Of a stretch of 64,000 bases of DNA, positions 55,181-64,000 are shown piece by piece. Location of the stretch: positions 29,054,724-29,118,723 of the forward strand of contig NC_049908.1 in NCBI RefSeq assembly GCF_001411555.2, read 5' to 3'. A program made the position numbers and the translations under genes. How positions within the stretch are numbered: the first letter of the stretch is position 1; every line of letters begins with the position of its first letter. The notes below the pieces were generated by a model that worked only from the letters and a program-made list of their open reading frames with translations, ran no database searches and had not been told where the DNA came from. This DNA is from Juglans regia (taxonomy: Eukaryota > Streptophyta > Magnoliopsida > Fagales > Juglandaceae).

Positions 55181-55222
55181 TTAATGCGATCTCTCCTTTC
55201 TACCAAAGAACAAGGACTCAGT

Positions 55223-55428
55223 GATAAGTTGAGATGGGTTGAGATGGTTTGTAAATAATAAAATAAAAATTAAATTATTTATTATATTTAGTGTAGAAAT
55301 TTGAAAAAATTGTTTTGAGATTTGAAAAAGTTAAATTGTTTATTATATTTTATGTGAGAATTTGAGAAAGTTGTAATGATGAGTTGAGATGAGTTGAGAT
55401 GAGTTGAGGTGAGTTTTGAATCCAAACC
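55223..55428 (+). mobile_element. Second Tourist-like MITE copy in segment B
   Basis: Body with GTTGAGATGGGTTGAGATGG at the left and GATGAGTTGAGATGAGTTGAG at the right, ending GAATCCAAACCTC. The corresponding site in segment A (about 38340-38400) has unrelated sequence. Confidence 0.65.
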
Positions 55429-56074
55429 TCTCATTTTGTATTTTTATTTTTAATTTAATATAATTTACTTGTAAAACAATACAAAACAAAGCAAAACAAA
55501 ATTTTGAAAAATTATAAAAAGAAAAATCATTTGTAGATCATTATGTCCATGTTTGAGATTGTGGTGAGAAATATAATTTATACCTTTAGGGCTTATAACT
55601 TATAATAAGTAATAAGTTCTGCCATTAAAATGTTATTTACTGTTTGGTAAATATATGTTTAAAATATTTTCAAACACGTTACGTTTGTTTGGAAACAAAT
55701 TAAAAAGTGTTTTCTAAGATAGAAATGACAATTATTTGAATTTTTAAATATTATAACCATATTCATGTTTGAAAGAAAAGTATCAAAATTGATGTTTTTT
55801 CTCAAATGTGTTTTTTAGATTATTTGAAGTTAAAAGTATTTTAATATGTAACATCCAAATAACTTAATTCTTCTATTAAAAATCTTTTAAGAATATTTAG
55901 GCATTTTTTAATACTCATACCCCAACCGAAAAAGACCCTTTAGCTTAAATAATAATTTTTACTATTAAAAAGTTATTTCTTGTTTAGAAACTACATGTTT
56001 AAAGCACTTTTAAATATATTATATTTGTTTGGAATATATAAAACTTTCTTTATTCACTTTATAGTAAGAAAAAT

Positions 56075-56195
56075 AATACTTGCAGTCGTGAGTGTGCAAG
56101 CGCCGTGCAGTTGTTTTGAAAAAAGTGAATAAATATGAAATTCACATAAAAAGAAATTAATTTTTTAATAATAGACCTCACTCTTTTTCAAAGCA
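56075..56195. mobile_element. Copy of the GCAAGCGCC MITE, right end degraded
   Basis: GCAGTCGTGAGTGTGCAAGC followed by GCCGTGCAG matches the ends of the 3997-4180 element. The right half stops in a CTCTTTTTCAAAG word and lacks the outer inverted repeat. Confidence 0.55.
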
Positions 56196-56460
56196 ACAGC
56201 TTCTCCAATTAGGCATGCATCTGGAAATGTTTCTCAGTTTGACCTCAAAGTTTTGCTATCCCAATGTCGCACTATTACTCCTATCTCCACTTTGCAATTT
56301 ACCTTATCAATCACTGTCTCTTAGTTAATTTATAAAAATATATTTTTTAAAATAGAAATGGTGATTATTTAATTTTTTTAAAATTATGATGATATTTTTA
56401 AAAGTTTCAAAACTATAATTATTTTAAAGCTGTATAGACCTTATTGTTTATTGACAGTAT

Positions 56461-57068
56461 TTTTTACTTGTCATTTTTGCACACACACCAATATTTAAAA
56501 AAAAATCAAGAATGTATAGATGAAAAATAAATTTATTATATTTATATTATACATTAATATGTGATTTTTTATTTTTATTTTTTTATTTAAATAAAAAAAT
56601 AAATAACATATTGGTACGGGGGATAGAAGAGATAAATAGAAGAAAATGATAGCCTACGCCGTACTACTGGTCTACTACCGATTTATGTTTATAATTTCTT
56701 TCGCCTTTGCATTTCTTCTGTCTATACACTTTTTGTAAGATTTGACATAAATAAATGGGCTTAAATTTTATTTTATTTTATTTTTTTCTAATTAATTATT
56801 CGCATATTGCAGCCACAATAACTATCTTTGTCCCAGTATTTGATTAAAGATATATGACATTTGACTCGTAGAGTCTATAAGTATTATGTAATTGTTTTTA
56901 TAAAAAAAAAAGTAAATACAAAATTTACATGAAAAAAATAATTTTTTTAATAATAAATCTCACTTATTTTTTAAAATTATTTTGTAATACTTATACACAT
57001 CACAATTTCATGTAACATTACTCTTAATTGAATTGTTAAATTTTGTATTAGCTTTCTTTTTTAACAAG
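56461..57068. other. Spacer left of the copia element
   Basis: AT-rich, with no gene. A MITE-like palindromic stretch lies at about 56858-57025 (CTATAAGTATTATGTAATTG against GTAATACTTATA, reverse-complemented). Confidence 0.45.
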
Positions 57069-57073
57069 ACAGG

Positions 57074-57389
57074 TGTAACAGAATAGAGGAGAGGAACGGA
57101 AATGCTCAGAGAGCATGAGACATGGAATTCTGGAAAGTATTCACTGATTTCAATTGATTACTGTGCACGATACAAGCATCTTCTTATACACATGTTTCCT
57201 AACAAACTAACCAATTAACATACTAAAAACAGAAAGAATCTTTATTATGGAAATATGTACAAAATAACAAATGTAACAGAATAATCAACGTATTTGGTCA
57301 TCCTTCTTCAGACTTTAGTATCTGTTCTAGACGACATGTAGCTGTTGTGGGTGTGAGTGAATGACGACCTGCAGCTTCATTATGTAATA
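57074..57389 (-). repeat. 3' LTR of the copia element
   Basis: 316 bp. The end of the Gag-Pol frame overlaps it. By eye it differs from the other LTR at two positions (CAGAGAGC versus CAAAGAGC; GAGACATGG versus GAGGCATGG). Confidence 0.95.
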
Positions 57390-60300
57390 GCCCCCCGCAA
57401 GATGGAGAATAGAGATTCACTACTCCCATCTTGAACAAATGTCTTTGCAAAAGATAAGAAGGTAATGCCTTGGTAAAAATGTCAGCTAGTTGGTATTGAG
57501 ATGCAATATGAGCTGTGGTGACAGCTCCTTCTTGAATTTTATCCCTTATTAGGTGACAATCCAACTCAATATGCTTCGTCCGTTCATGGAAGACCGGATT
57601 AGCAGCTATGTGAAGAGCGGCTTGGTTGTCACAATAAAGGACTGCAGCTTGTGGATGTGGAATTTTAAGATCAGAAAGTAAGTAGCGCAACCAAGTGAGT
57701 TCGGAACAAGTTGAGGCCATGGAACGGTATTCGGCTTCAGCCGATGAACGAGATACCACAGTTTGTTTTTTTGTTTTCCAAGAAACAAGGGAATCACCAA
57801 GAAAGATACAATATCCTGTAGTAGATCGACGAGTGTCGGGGCATGAAGCCCAATCTGAGTCGCAATAGGCTTTGAGCTGAAGTTGAGAGGTAGATGGCAG
57901 CAAAATACCTTGTCCCGGGGCAGCTTTGATATATCTCAAGACTTTATGAGCAATGGCTGAATGTTGAGTCCTTGGGTTGTCCATAAACTGACTAAGGAGC
58001 TGCACAACGTAGCACAAATCAGGCCGAGTGAGGGTGAGATACAATAGGCGACCAATGAGCCTCCTATACGAGCTTGGATCTGAAATGGGGTCGCCAGAAT
58101 CCTTGCTCAATTTAAAATTCTGGTCAAGTGGCAGCTTGGTGGGTTTGCTGCCAAGGGTTCCTGTGTCAGCCAAAATATCCAATGCATACTTGCGTTGGCA
58201 TAGGTGAATTCCTTTAGAAGATCGAGCAACTTCCAAGCCAAGAAAATAGCGTAAAGGACCAAGATCCTTGATCTTAAAATGGCTATTAAGGAAAGATTTA
58301 AGAGCTGTGATAGTGCCTGAACAGTTTCCAGCCACAATGATATCGTCTACGTAGACTAATAAGACAGTAAATGCAGTACCATCAAGCTTGGTAAAAAGAC
58401 TATAATCGGCTTTAGATTGTTGAAAACCAAAGGCAATAAGAGAGGAGGAGAATTTTGAGTACCATTGTCGTGATGCTTGCTTAAGGCCATAAAGGCTCTT
58501 AAGTAACTTGCATACTTGTTGAGGTCCTCCTTTGTTGTATCCCGGGGGTTTGCGCATGTAAATCTCCTCTTCTAAGTCACCATGAAGAAAGGCGTTATTG
58601 ACGTCAAATTGATGAAGAAACCATCCATGGATGGCTGCCACAGAGAGCAAAACCCGAACTGTCACAAGTTTAGCTACCGGAGAAAAAGTCTCCGTGTAAT
58701 CTACGCCCTCTTGTTGTGTAAAACCTTTGGCAACAAGTCTTGCTTTCAATCTCTCCACTGACCCATCAGAATTAAACTTAGTTTTGTAGACATACTTGCA
58801 GTCAATGACATCTTTACCAAGAGGTAAATAAGTGATAATCCAAGTTTGGTTCTGTTCTAAAGCTTCCAGCTCTTTATTCATGGCCTGACACCAGCCAGGG
58901 TGTGCCACGGCTTGCTTGTAGGTTTGAGGTTCAAACACAGTGGAAATAGAGGTGGAGAAAGCACTAAAAGTGGGTGAAAATTTCTGGTAGGAAATAAAAT
59001 TTGAGAGTGAACAGGGATTACCATGAGGAGGTGCAGGAATCTTGAACAACGATTGATCTAAGGCTGAAAATGAGGCCTGGTCACAGTGGAAGTCCTGTAA
59101 ATATTGGGGAGCTCTTCTTGATCTAGTAGACCTGCGTAGCTGAGTATTGGATGGATTTGGTAGAGGTGGAGATGGAGGAGAATTGATGGGAGACATATGG
59201 GAGGATGTAGTAGGCAGAGAGGAAGATATAATTTCTGGTAGGGCAGTGGAATTGGAGGGTGAAGTTGAAGTGGGAAAATCAATGTTATTAGGTAGAGGTT
59301 GAGAGAAAACAAGGCTGGGATTAGAGGATGTGGTGGAAGTATGAAAGGGCAAGGATTGGAAAGGGAATATTGACTCATGGAAAATTACATCCCGAGAAAT
59401 GAAAATGGTGTGGGACTCAATGTCAAGTAGTTTATACCCTTTGGTACCAAAGGGGTAACCAAGAAAAATGCACGTGCGACCTCGGGGATCAAATTTTTTT
59501 TTGCCATGGGAAAGGGTGGAAGCAAAACATAGGGAACCAAAAATTTTGAGGTGAGAATAGGTGGGTGGAGTGTGGAACAAAAGTTCAAAAGGAGTTTTAT
59601 TCTTGAGGAGTGGACTAGGGGTTCTATTTATTAAGTAAGTTGCTGTCAACACACAATCATTCCAATATTCTAATGAAAGACCAGCTTGGAGTTTTAAAGC
59701 ACGAGCCACATTAAGTATGTGTTGGTGCTTTCTCTCAACAATGCCATTTTGTTGAGGAGTGGCAACACAAGTGGTGTGATGCACAATTCCTTTGGAGTTA
59801 AAAAAATCTGTCATAAGGAATTCACTGCCATTGTCAGTCCTTAATATTTTTATTTTCAGTTCAAATTGGGTCTCAACAAGATTTGAGAAAGCTTCAATGG
59901 TTTTTCTTGTTTCTGATTTATTTTGAAGAAGATACAGCCATGTACTTCTAGTGAAATCATCCACTAAGGTAAGAAAAAATTTGGAACCATCATAGGCAGG
60001 AGTCGAACATGGTCCCCATAGATCACAGTGCACTATTTCAAAAGGTTTTGAAGTTTTGTGTATGCTGTGAGAAAAAGGAAGTCGATGTAACTTGGCCAAA
60101 GGACAAATGCAACAAGGCTTTTCATTAGAAGTGATATGCTGTTTTACAATAGGATCTGAAATTAAATGCAAAACAGGAAATGAAAGATGGCCTAGGCGAC
60201 AATGCCATAGGTCAGTGACATTAACAGGACTCAAAACAGATGCAGAAATTGAAGATTTGGCAAGGGAAAACTGTGAGAGAGTGGTAGCTAAAGTTGAAGG

Positions 60301-61950
60301 AGAGACTGTAGTTTTGAGCAGGTAGTAGAGACCATTCCTCACTTCACCCTTCCCAATCGTTATCCAAGATAAAAGGTCCTGGATGAGACAAAAATCAGAG
60401 AAGAAAACTAGGCAACATGTGAGTGTAGCAGTCAATTTTTTTGCTGAAAGAAGATTAAATTGAAAAGAAGGGACACATAAAACATCCGTGAGAAAAATGG
60501 AGGGTGTGAGTTGGACACATCCTATGTGAGTGACAGGGACTTTAGTCCCATTTGGTAATTTGACAGAATAAGATACCTGTGCAATGATCTTTGTGAAGGA
60601 GGAGGTGCAGCAGACCATATGGTCTGTTGCACCAGTGTCTATAATCCAAGGAGTGTCGCGTGTGTGCAATAGTTTGTGTGTGGATAAACAAAGGGAAATA
60701 CCAGAAAGCTTAGAAGCGGAAGCTGAATGAATGTTGGACTGAATCTGATTAGCAGATGGCTGAGCAGCAATGGGAGACTCCCTTGGCTGGAGTAGGGCCA
60801 TTAATTGTTGATACTGGGACTTAGTTAAACCAATTCGATCATCATTGAGATCCTCAAGGTCAGAAACAGAACTAGGAGTAGTCTGAGTGGCAAACACAGC
60901 AGCAGCAGGATTTGGAGTTTTATTGTAAAATTTGTGGCCTGGTGGGTACCCATTTAACTTGTAACATTTCTCCATCGTATGGCCAGATAAATGGCAGTGA
61001 GAACACACAGGGGGCTCAGCATTACCGGCTTTGAAACAATTCTCAAAAGAATGTCCAGTGATTTTGCAGTGTGTGCAGTAGACCCGCTCCTTCTTTTGGT
61101 TTGGTTTGGATTGGAGTGATGGTTTAGGGGTAAAGTGGAAGGGCCTTTTGATGGCAAAGGCCATGGAATCAGGGGAGGGATTTGAAGTTGGAAGGAGTAG
61201 GTGTTGACGTTCCTGCTGATGGATAAGTGAGAAAACTTTTGTGATGGAGGGCAATGGATCCAAGAGCATGATCTGATCCCGAGCAGGAGAGTAAGTGTCG
61301 TTTAATCCCATGAGGAATTGAAAAACACAATCTCGTTGGTATCGGTCAACAAATGATTTCAGAGAATCACATGTGCAGATGGGAAGTGGATCGTAAATAG
61401 ACAGTTCATCCCAAAGCGTCTTAAGTTTACCATAGTAAATACTTACAGAATCATTTTCTTGGAGGAGTCGAGCGAGGGTCTGCTTGAGCTGGTAGATGCG
61501 AGGCCCGTTCTGATGAGAAAATCTGTCCTGAAGATCGAGCCATATGTCGCGAGCAACATCAACGAAGACCACGCTGGACTTGATAGCTGGGCTGATGGAG
61601 TTCTGTAGCCATGAAACGACCATGTCGTTGCAACGTTCCCAGATTTCAAGAAGAGGGTCCTCTGGTTTGGTGGGTCGAGGGATGGCACCGGTGATAAATC
61701 CCAATTTATTTTTGGCACGAAGGGAACGCCGCATAGCGCGGGACCAGGTTGCATAATTATCGGAGGTAAGCAAATCAGTGACTAAAATCACTACAGGGTT
61801 GTCGCCGTTGTCCAATCGAAACGGGTTGCTTGGGTCTGTTAGGTTTAGGTATTTTGTCGAATGGTTGGTAGGCAAATGGGTTGAATGAGCAGAGTGGTTC
61901 GCAGAATGGGTTGGAGATGAATCGGCTGAACTTTCCAGAGGATCTTCCAT
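57298..61950 (-). CDS. Copia Gag-Pol polyprotein, 1,550 aa, uninterrupted
   Basis: Domains in order: copia-type Gag (near residue 60, DNYATWSRAM); two CCHC zinc knuckles (about 290-335, CTHCKITGHSFENC and CSHCHLSGHTMEKC); aspartic protease (about 437, IDTGATDHM); and integrase. The integrase has an HHCC zinc region (about 583-620) and DDE residues in CDLWG, TDNGSEF and GIVERKH. Reverse transcriptase follows, with the catalytic YVDD near 1201, then RNase H (SSAEAEYRSMA, CDNQAALHIA). The order protease-integrase-RT is diagnostic of Ty1/copia. The ATG lies only 21 bases after the primer site. The frame has no stop or shift, runs through the purine tract and ends inside the 3' LTR, giving a tail of about 30 residues encoded by LTR sequence. 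Confidence 0.96.
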   Translation of the reverse strand: MEDPLESSADSSPTHSANHSAHSTHLPTNHSTKYLNLTDPSNPFRLDNGDNPVVILVTDLLTSDNYATWSRAMRRSLRAKNKLGFITGAIPRPTKPEDPLLEIWERCNDMVVSWLQNSISPAIKSSVVFVDVARDIWLDLQDRFSHQNGPRIYQLKQTLARLLQENDSVSIYYGKLKTLWDELSIYDPLPICTCDSLKSFVDRYQRDCVFQFLMGLNDTYSPARDQIMLLDPLPSITKVFSLIHQQERQHLLLPTSNPSPDSMAFAIKRPFHFTPKPSLQSKPNQKKERVYCTHCKITGHSFENCFKAGNAEPPVCSHCHLSGHTMEKCYKLNGYPPGHKFYNKTPNPAAAVFATQTTPSSVSDLEDLNDDRIGLTKSQYQQLMALLQPRESPIAAQPSANQIQSNIHSASASKLSGISLCLSTHKLLHTRDTPWIIDTGATDHMVCCTSSFTKIIAQVSYSVKLPNGTKVPVTHIGCVQLTPSIFLTDVLCVPSFQFNLLSAKKLTATLTCCLVFFSDFCLIQDLLSWITIGKGEVRNGLYYLLKTTVSPSTLATTLSQFSLAKSSISASVLSPVNVTDLWHCRLGHLSFPVLHLISDPIVKQHITSNEKPCCICPLAKLHRLPFSHSIHKTSKPFEIVHCDLWGPCSTPAYDGSKFFLTLVDDFTRSTWLYLLQNKSETRKTIEAFSNLVETQFELKIKILRTDNGSEFLMTDFFNSKGIVHHTTCVATPQQNGIVERKHQHILNVARALKLQAGLSLEYWNDCVLTATYLINRTPSPLLKNKTPFELLFHTPPTYSHLKIFGSLCFASTLSHGKKKFDPRGRTCIFLGYPFGTKGYKLLDIESHTIFISRDVIFHESIFPFQSLPFHTSTTSSNPSLVFSQPLPNNIDFPTSTSPSNSTALPEIISSSLPTTSSHMSPINSPPSPPLPNPSNTQLRRSTRSRRAPQYLQDFHCDQASFSALDQSLFKIPAPPHGNPCSLSNFISYQKFSPTFSAFSTSISTVFEPQTYKQAVAHPGWCQAMNKELEALEQNQTWIITYLPLGKDVIDCKYVYKTKFNSDGSVERLKARLVAKGFTQQEGVDYTETFSPVAKLVTVRVLLSVAAIHGWFLHQFDVNNAFLHGDLEEEIYMRKPPGYNKGGPQQVCKLLKSLYGLKQASRQWYSKFSSSLIAFGFQQSKADYSLFTKLDGTAFTVLLVYVDDIIVAGNCSGTITALKSFLNSHFKIKDLGPLRYFLGLEVARSSKGIHLCQRKYALDILADTGTLGSKPTKLPLDQNFKLSKDSGDPISDPSSYRRLIGRLLYLTLTRPDLCYVVQLLSQFMDNPRTQHSAIAHKVLRYIKAAPGQGILLPSTSQLQLKAYCDSDWASCPDTRRSTTGYCIFLGDSLVSWKTKKQTVVSRSSAEAEYRSMASTCSELTWLRYLLSDLKIPHPQAAVLYCDNQAALHIAANPVFHERTKHIELDCHLIRDKIQEGAVTTAHIASQYQLADIFTKALPSYLLQRHLFKMGVVNLYSPSCGGLLHNEAAGRHSLTPTTATCRLEQILKSEEG

Positions 61951-61979
61951 GGATGGATGCTCTCAGGCTCCTGATACCA

Positions 61980-62295
61980 TGTAACAGAATAGAGGAGAGG
62001 AACGGAAATGCTCAAAGAGCATGAGGCATGGAATTCTGGAAAGTATTCACTGATTTCAATTGATTACTGTGCACGATACAAGCATCTTCTTATACACATG
62101 TTTCCTAACAAACTAACCAATTAACATACTAAAAACAGAAAGAATCTTTATTATGGAAATATGTACAAAATAACAAATGTAACAGAATAATCAACGTATT
62201 TGGTCATCCTTCTTCAGACTTTAGTATCTGTTCTAGACGACATGTAGCTGTTGTGGGTGTGAGTGAATGACGACCTGCAGCTTCATTATGTAATA
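61980..62295 (-). repeat. 5' LTR of the copia element
   Basis: 316 bp, same length as the other LTR. On the element strand it starts TATTACATAATG and ends CTGTTACA directly before the primer site. Confidence 0.95.
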
Positions 62296-62300
62296 ACAGG

Positions 62301-63240
62301 GGGAGCTGAAGAGAGAGTTTGGGTCTCTGGCTAACCATCGATGGGGATGCGAGGAGGACAAAAATGCAGGGTGTTTTTAAGCAGGAGTGGAAAGGGAACC
62401 GATTTGAATATGAATAATGCTAGTGTGATGGCCAGCTTTGACGACTGCAGGGCGTGCCTATTAGTATAAATTTTATATTTTATTTTTTTTTCCATATTTT
62501 TATAATACCTTTAAATATTTTAAAAAAATTAAAAATATATTAATACACTAAAAGTTACTTCTTTAGGCTGCATTTGGATGTAGAGTTGAGTTTAGCTGAA
62601 TTGAGTTCTTTATGAATAATAGTGAGTTGAGTAGTGGAGGGAGTTATGTGGAGTCTATTTAAACTGAGTTTAAAGTGTATTTAAATGTTAAGATGAGTTT
62701 AGTACTTTTTATGAGAAATTAAAAAAGATTATGGGTTCCACGTATAAAGATGTTTTAAGTTGAAAAAAGTTATGAGTCCTACATGTAAGAAGATTTTGAA
62801 TTGGGATGAGTTTAATAATTTGAGAATTGTGGGTGTGTTTGGATGTTGAAGTGAGTTGAGTTGAGATGATAAAATATTGTTAGAATATTATTTTTTAATA
62901 TTATTATTATTTTGAGATTTAAAAAAATTAAATTATTTATTATATTTTGTGTTGGGATTTAAAAAAGTTGTAATGATGAATTGAAATAAGTTAAAATGAG
63001 TTTGAGATCTAAACTCATCCTGAATATTTGGATGTTAAACTCAATTTAAAATTAGATTGAATTCAATTTAGTTCAGTTGAGTTTGAAAACTAAACACAAT
63101 TTAATCATTAAATAAAAAAAAATTAATTAAAAAAATTAAATATATGAAGAAAATGAGAAAGTAAACTCGTGGGAGTTACTACCATTCTTATTTGTATATT
63201 GATATAAAGGAATTTCATCAGTTTTTTTTTATCAGAAGCG
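62301..63240. other. Spacer right of the copia element
   Basis: A GC-richer stretch of about 120 bases is followed by AT-rich sequence. This includes GAGTTGAG-rich degraded MITE sequence (62570-62815) and a better copy at 62830-63020. No gene. Confidence 0.45.
62830..63020 (+). mobile_element. Tourist-like MITE copy
   Basis: GGGTGTGTTTGGATGTTG, GAGTTGAGTTGAGATG, AATATTATTATTATTTTGAG and TTATATTTTGTGTTGGG closely match the 25468-25662 copy. The right end is degraded. Confidence 0.7.
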
Positions 63241-63264
63241 CTGGCCTGCAGAGAAAAAAATTAA

Positions 63265-64000
63265 AAATATAAATTAGTAGTAGATCGGTAGTATAGCGTG
63301 GTAAGGGCATCACTGCCCTTTTTCCGTAGGGATATGTCTTCTGAGAGCACTCTCATTGGAATAGTTAAATTAAAGTCTATTTTTGATGAATGTAAGATGA
63401 ATTTAACTTTTAGCTATTCCATTTATATAAATCTCCATATTGGAATAGCTATTTTTTCATTATATGACAATAAAATAATATAAGATGAATTTAATTTTGA
63501 CTATTCACATCAAATCTCCAAATTGAATTATCCATTTATTCATTATATAGTAATGAGTAATTAATAATTTTGAAAATTTTTTAATTTTTTTAATTATGAA
63601 TTTATTTTATTTTATCATATTTTACTATTCATAATATTATATATTAATTTGTAATTGTATTCTAATTATATTTTTTTAATTGTCATTTAAAATGGAGAGG
63701 AAAATAATTAATATTAAAAGGAGAGAGAAAGAAATAATATAAAAAAGATTTGATGAATGAATAGTGTGTTCCAAATTTAGAAATTAGTTTGGATATTACT
63801 GTAGCTATATTTCAAATATTTGGAATATAGCTAATTTAATGTGAACAATTTATTGACCTAATAGCTAAATTCTCATTGGATTTAACTTTTAGCTAATCCA
63901 ATGAGAATGCTCTGAAAGCGAAAGTTGTAACTTCTGGGCCAATGTACCACCACGCCAGTGGATATATTATTGAACACTTTTTTTTGCTAACGACAATTTT
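63265..64000 (+). repeat. Start of a further copy of the Hsp70-segment spacer
   Basis: ATTAAAAATATAAAT, AGATCGGTAGT(A/G)TAGC(G/A)TGGTAA and GATATGTCTTCTGA match 27440-27760. GGGCCA(A/T)TGTACCA and GGATATATTATTGAACA match 27985-28060. The order is the same. The window ends before the Hsp70 position would be reached. Confidence 0.7.
63345..63912. mobile_element. 568-bp MITE with TGA target duplication and empty site
   Basis: The ends GAGCACTCTCATTGGAATAG and, reverse-complemented, GAGCATTCTCATTGGATTAG are inverted repeats, flanked by TGA (63342-63344, 63913-63915). The homologous position near 27757 reads TCTTCTGAAAG without the element, which confirms the borders. Confidence 0.88.

Larger units (their letters stand above)
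44811..56460 (+). repeat. Segment B of the large tandem segmental duplication
   Basis: Counterpart of segment A, shifted by about 16.0 kb in the Hsp70 region (same intron position, same TATA-to-ATG distance of 148). B has a 3.7-kb insertion after the Hsp70 stop (49853-53577) and two extra Tourist-like MITEs (54976-55180, 55223-55428). It also has deletions relative to A. Block boundaries are listed with segment A. Confidence 0.9.
57069..62300 (-). mobile_element. Complete Ty1/copia LTR retrotransposon with 5-bp target duplication
   Basis: The element spans 57074-62295, flanked by the direct repeat ACAGG (57069-57073 and 62296-62300). Transcription direction is minus. In that direction: 5' LTR (62295-61980), primer site TGGTATCAG (61979-61971, complementary to initiator tRNA-Met), one Gag-Pol frame, purine tract GCGGGGGGC (57398-57390) and 3' LTR (57389-57074). 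All parts needed for transposition appear intact. It inserted into non-genic spacer. Confidence 0.96.

Noticed and set aside
1..64000. tRNA, rRNA, CRISPR, riboswitch or operon-type features
   Set aside because: No cloverleaf with paired A and B boxes, no rRNA words and no regularly spaced repeats were seen; the window is plant nuclear DNA.

Overview
This window is nuclear DNA of a woody dicot. The genes are plant-type and intron-rich, with GT-AG introns and AT-rich spacers, and transposon debris is dense. One MITE family is very abundant: about 200 bp, ends carrying GTTTGG, body rich in GAGATGAG and GAGTTGAG. From memory such repeats are common in walnut, hickory and other Fagales, so Fagales is my guess; this is inference and not proven by the window. 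I saw no prokaryotic features, CRISPR array, tRNA or rRNA gene.

Layout, left part (1-24 kb): ordinary single-copy genes. The first coding exon of a mitochondrial Rho GTPase (MIRO) lies on the minus strand (493-710), and the gene continues off the left edge. Divergent from it is a complete five-exon peroxisomal adenine nucleotide carrier (2413-6000, 319 aa). A small CLE signalling peptide gene follows (9232-9459). Two long minus-strand genes come next: cytosolic seryl-tRNA synthetase (9 exons, 11303-16244, 447 aa) and a 12-exon gamma-synergin-like adaptor-binding protein (17632-24051, about 1,120 aa). The synergin-like gene has tandemly repeated exons and an internal 177-bp repeat. Introns of the last two genes carry several minute retro-insertions that consist only of a LINE tail plus target duplications.

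Middle and right part (24-57 kb): a mosaic of duplicated segments. Two copies (A from about 28.8 kb, B from about 44.8 kb) share more than 2 kb of upstream sequence, a complete Hsp70-type gene and downstream sequence. They differ by insertions and deletions. A third, Hsp70-less relative of the tail of the unit (block C) lies at 25.1-26.9 kb. Sequence like the spacer in front of copy A reappears at 63.2-64.0 kb, so another unit may begin at the right edge. Comparing the copies gives natural empty sites for several transposons.

The two Hsp70 genes are the most striking item. Each encodes 850 or 851 aa instead of about 650. The ATPase and substrate-binding beta domains look normal, but the C-terminal helical lid is present three times in tandem. 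The terminal EEVD motif is missing and the allosteric interdomain linker has diverged, most strongly in copy B.

Far right (57-62.3 kb): a complete, apparently very young Ty1/copia retrotransposon. It has 316-bp LTRs with two observed differences, a 5-bp target duplication, PBS, PPT and one uninterrupted 1,550-aa Gag-Pol frame. The last 0.8 kb returns to the spacer repeats.
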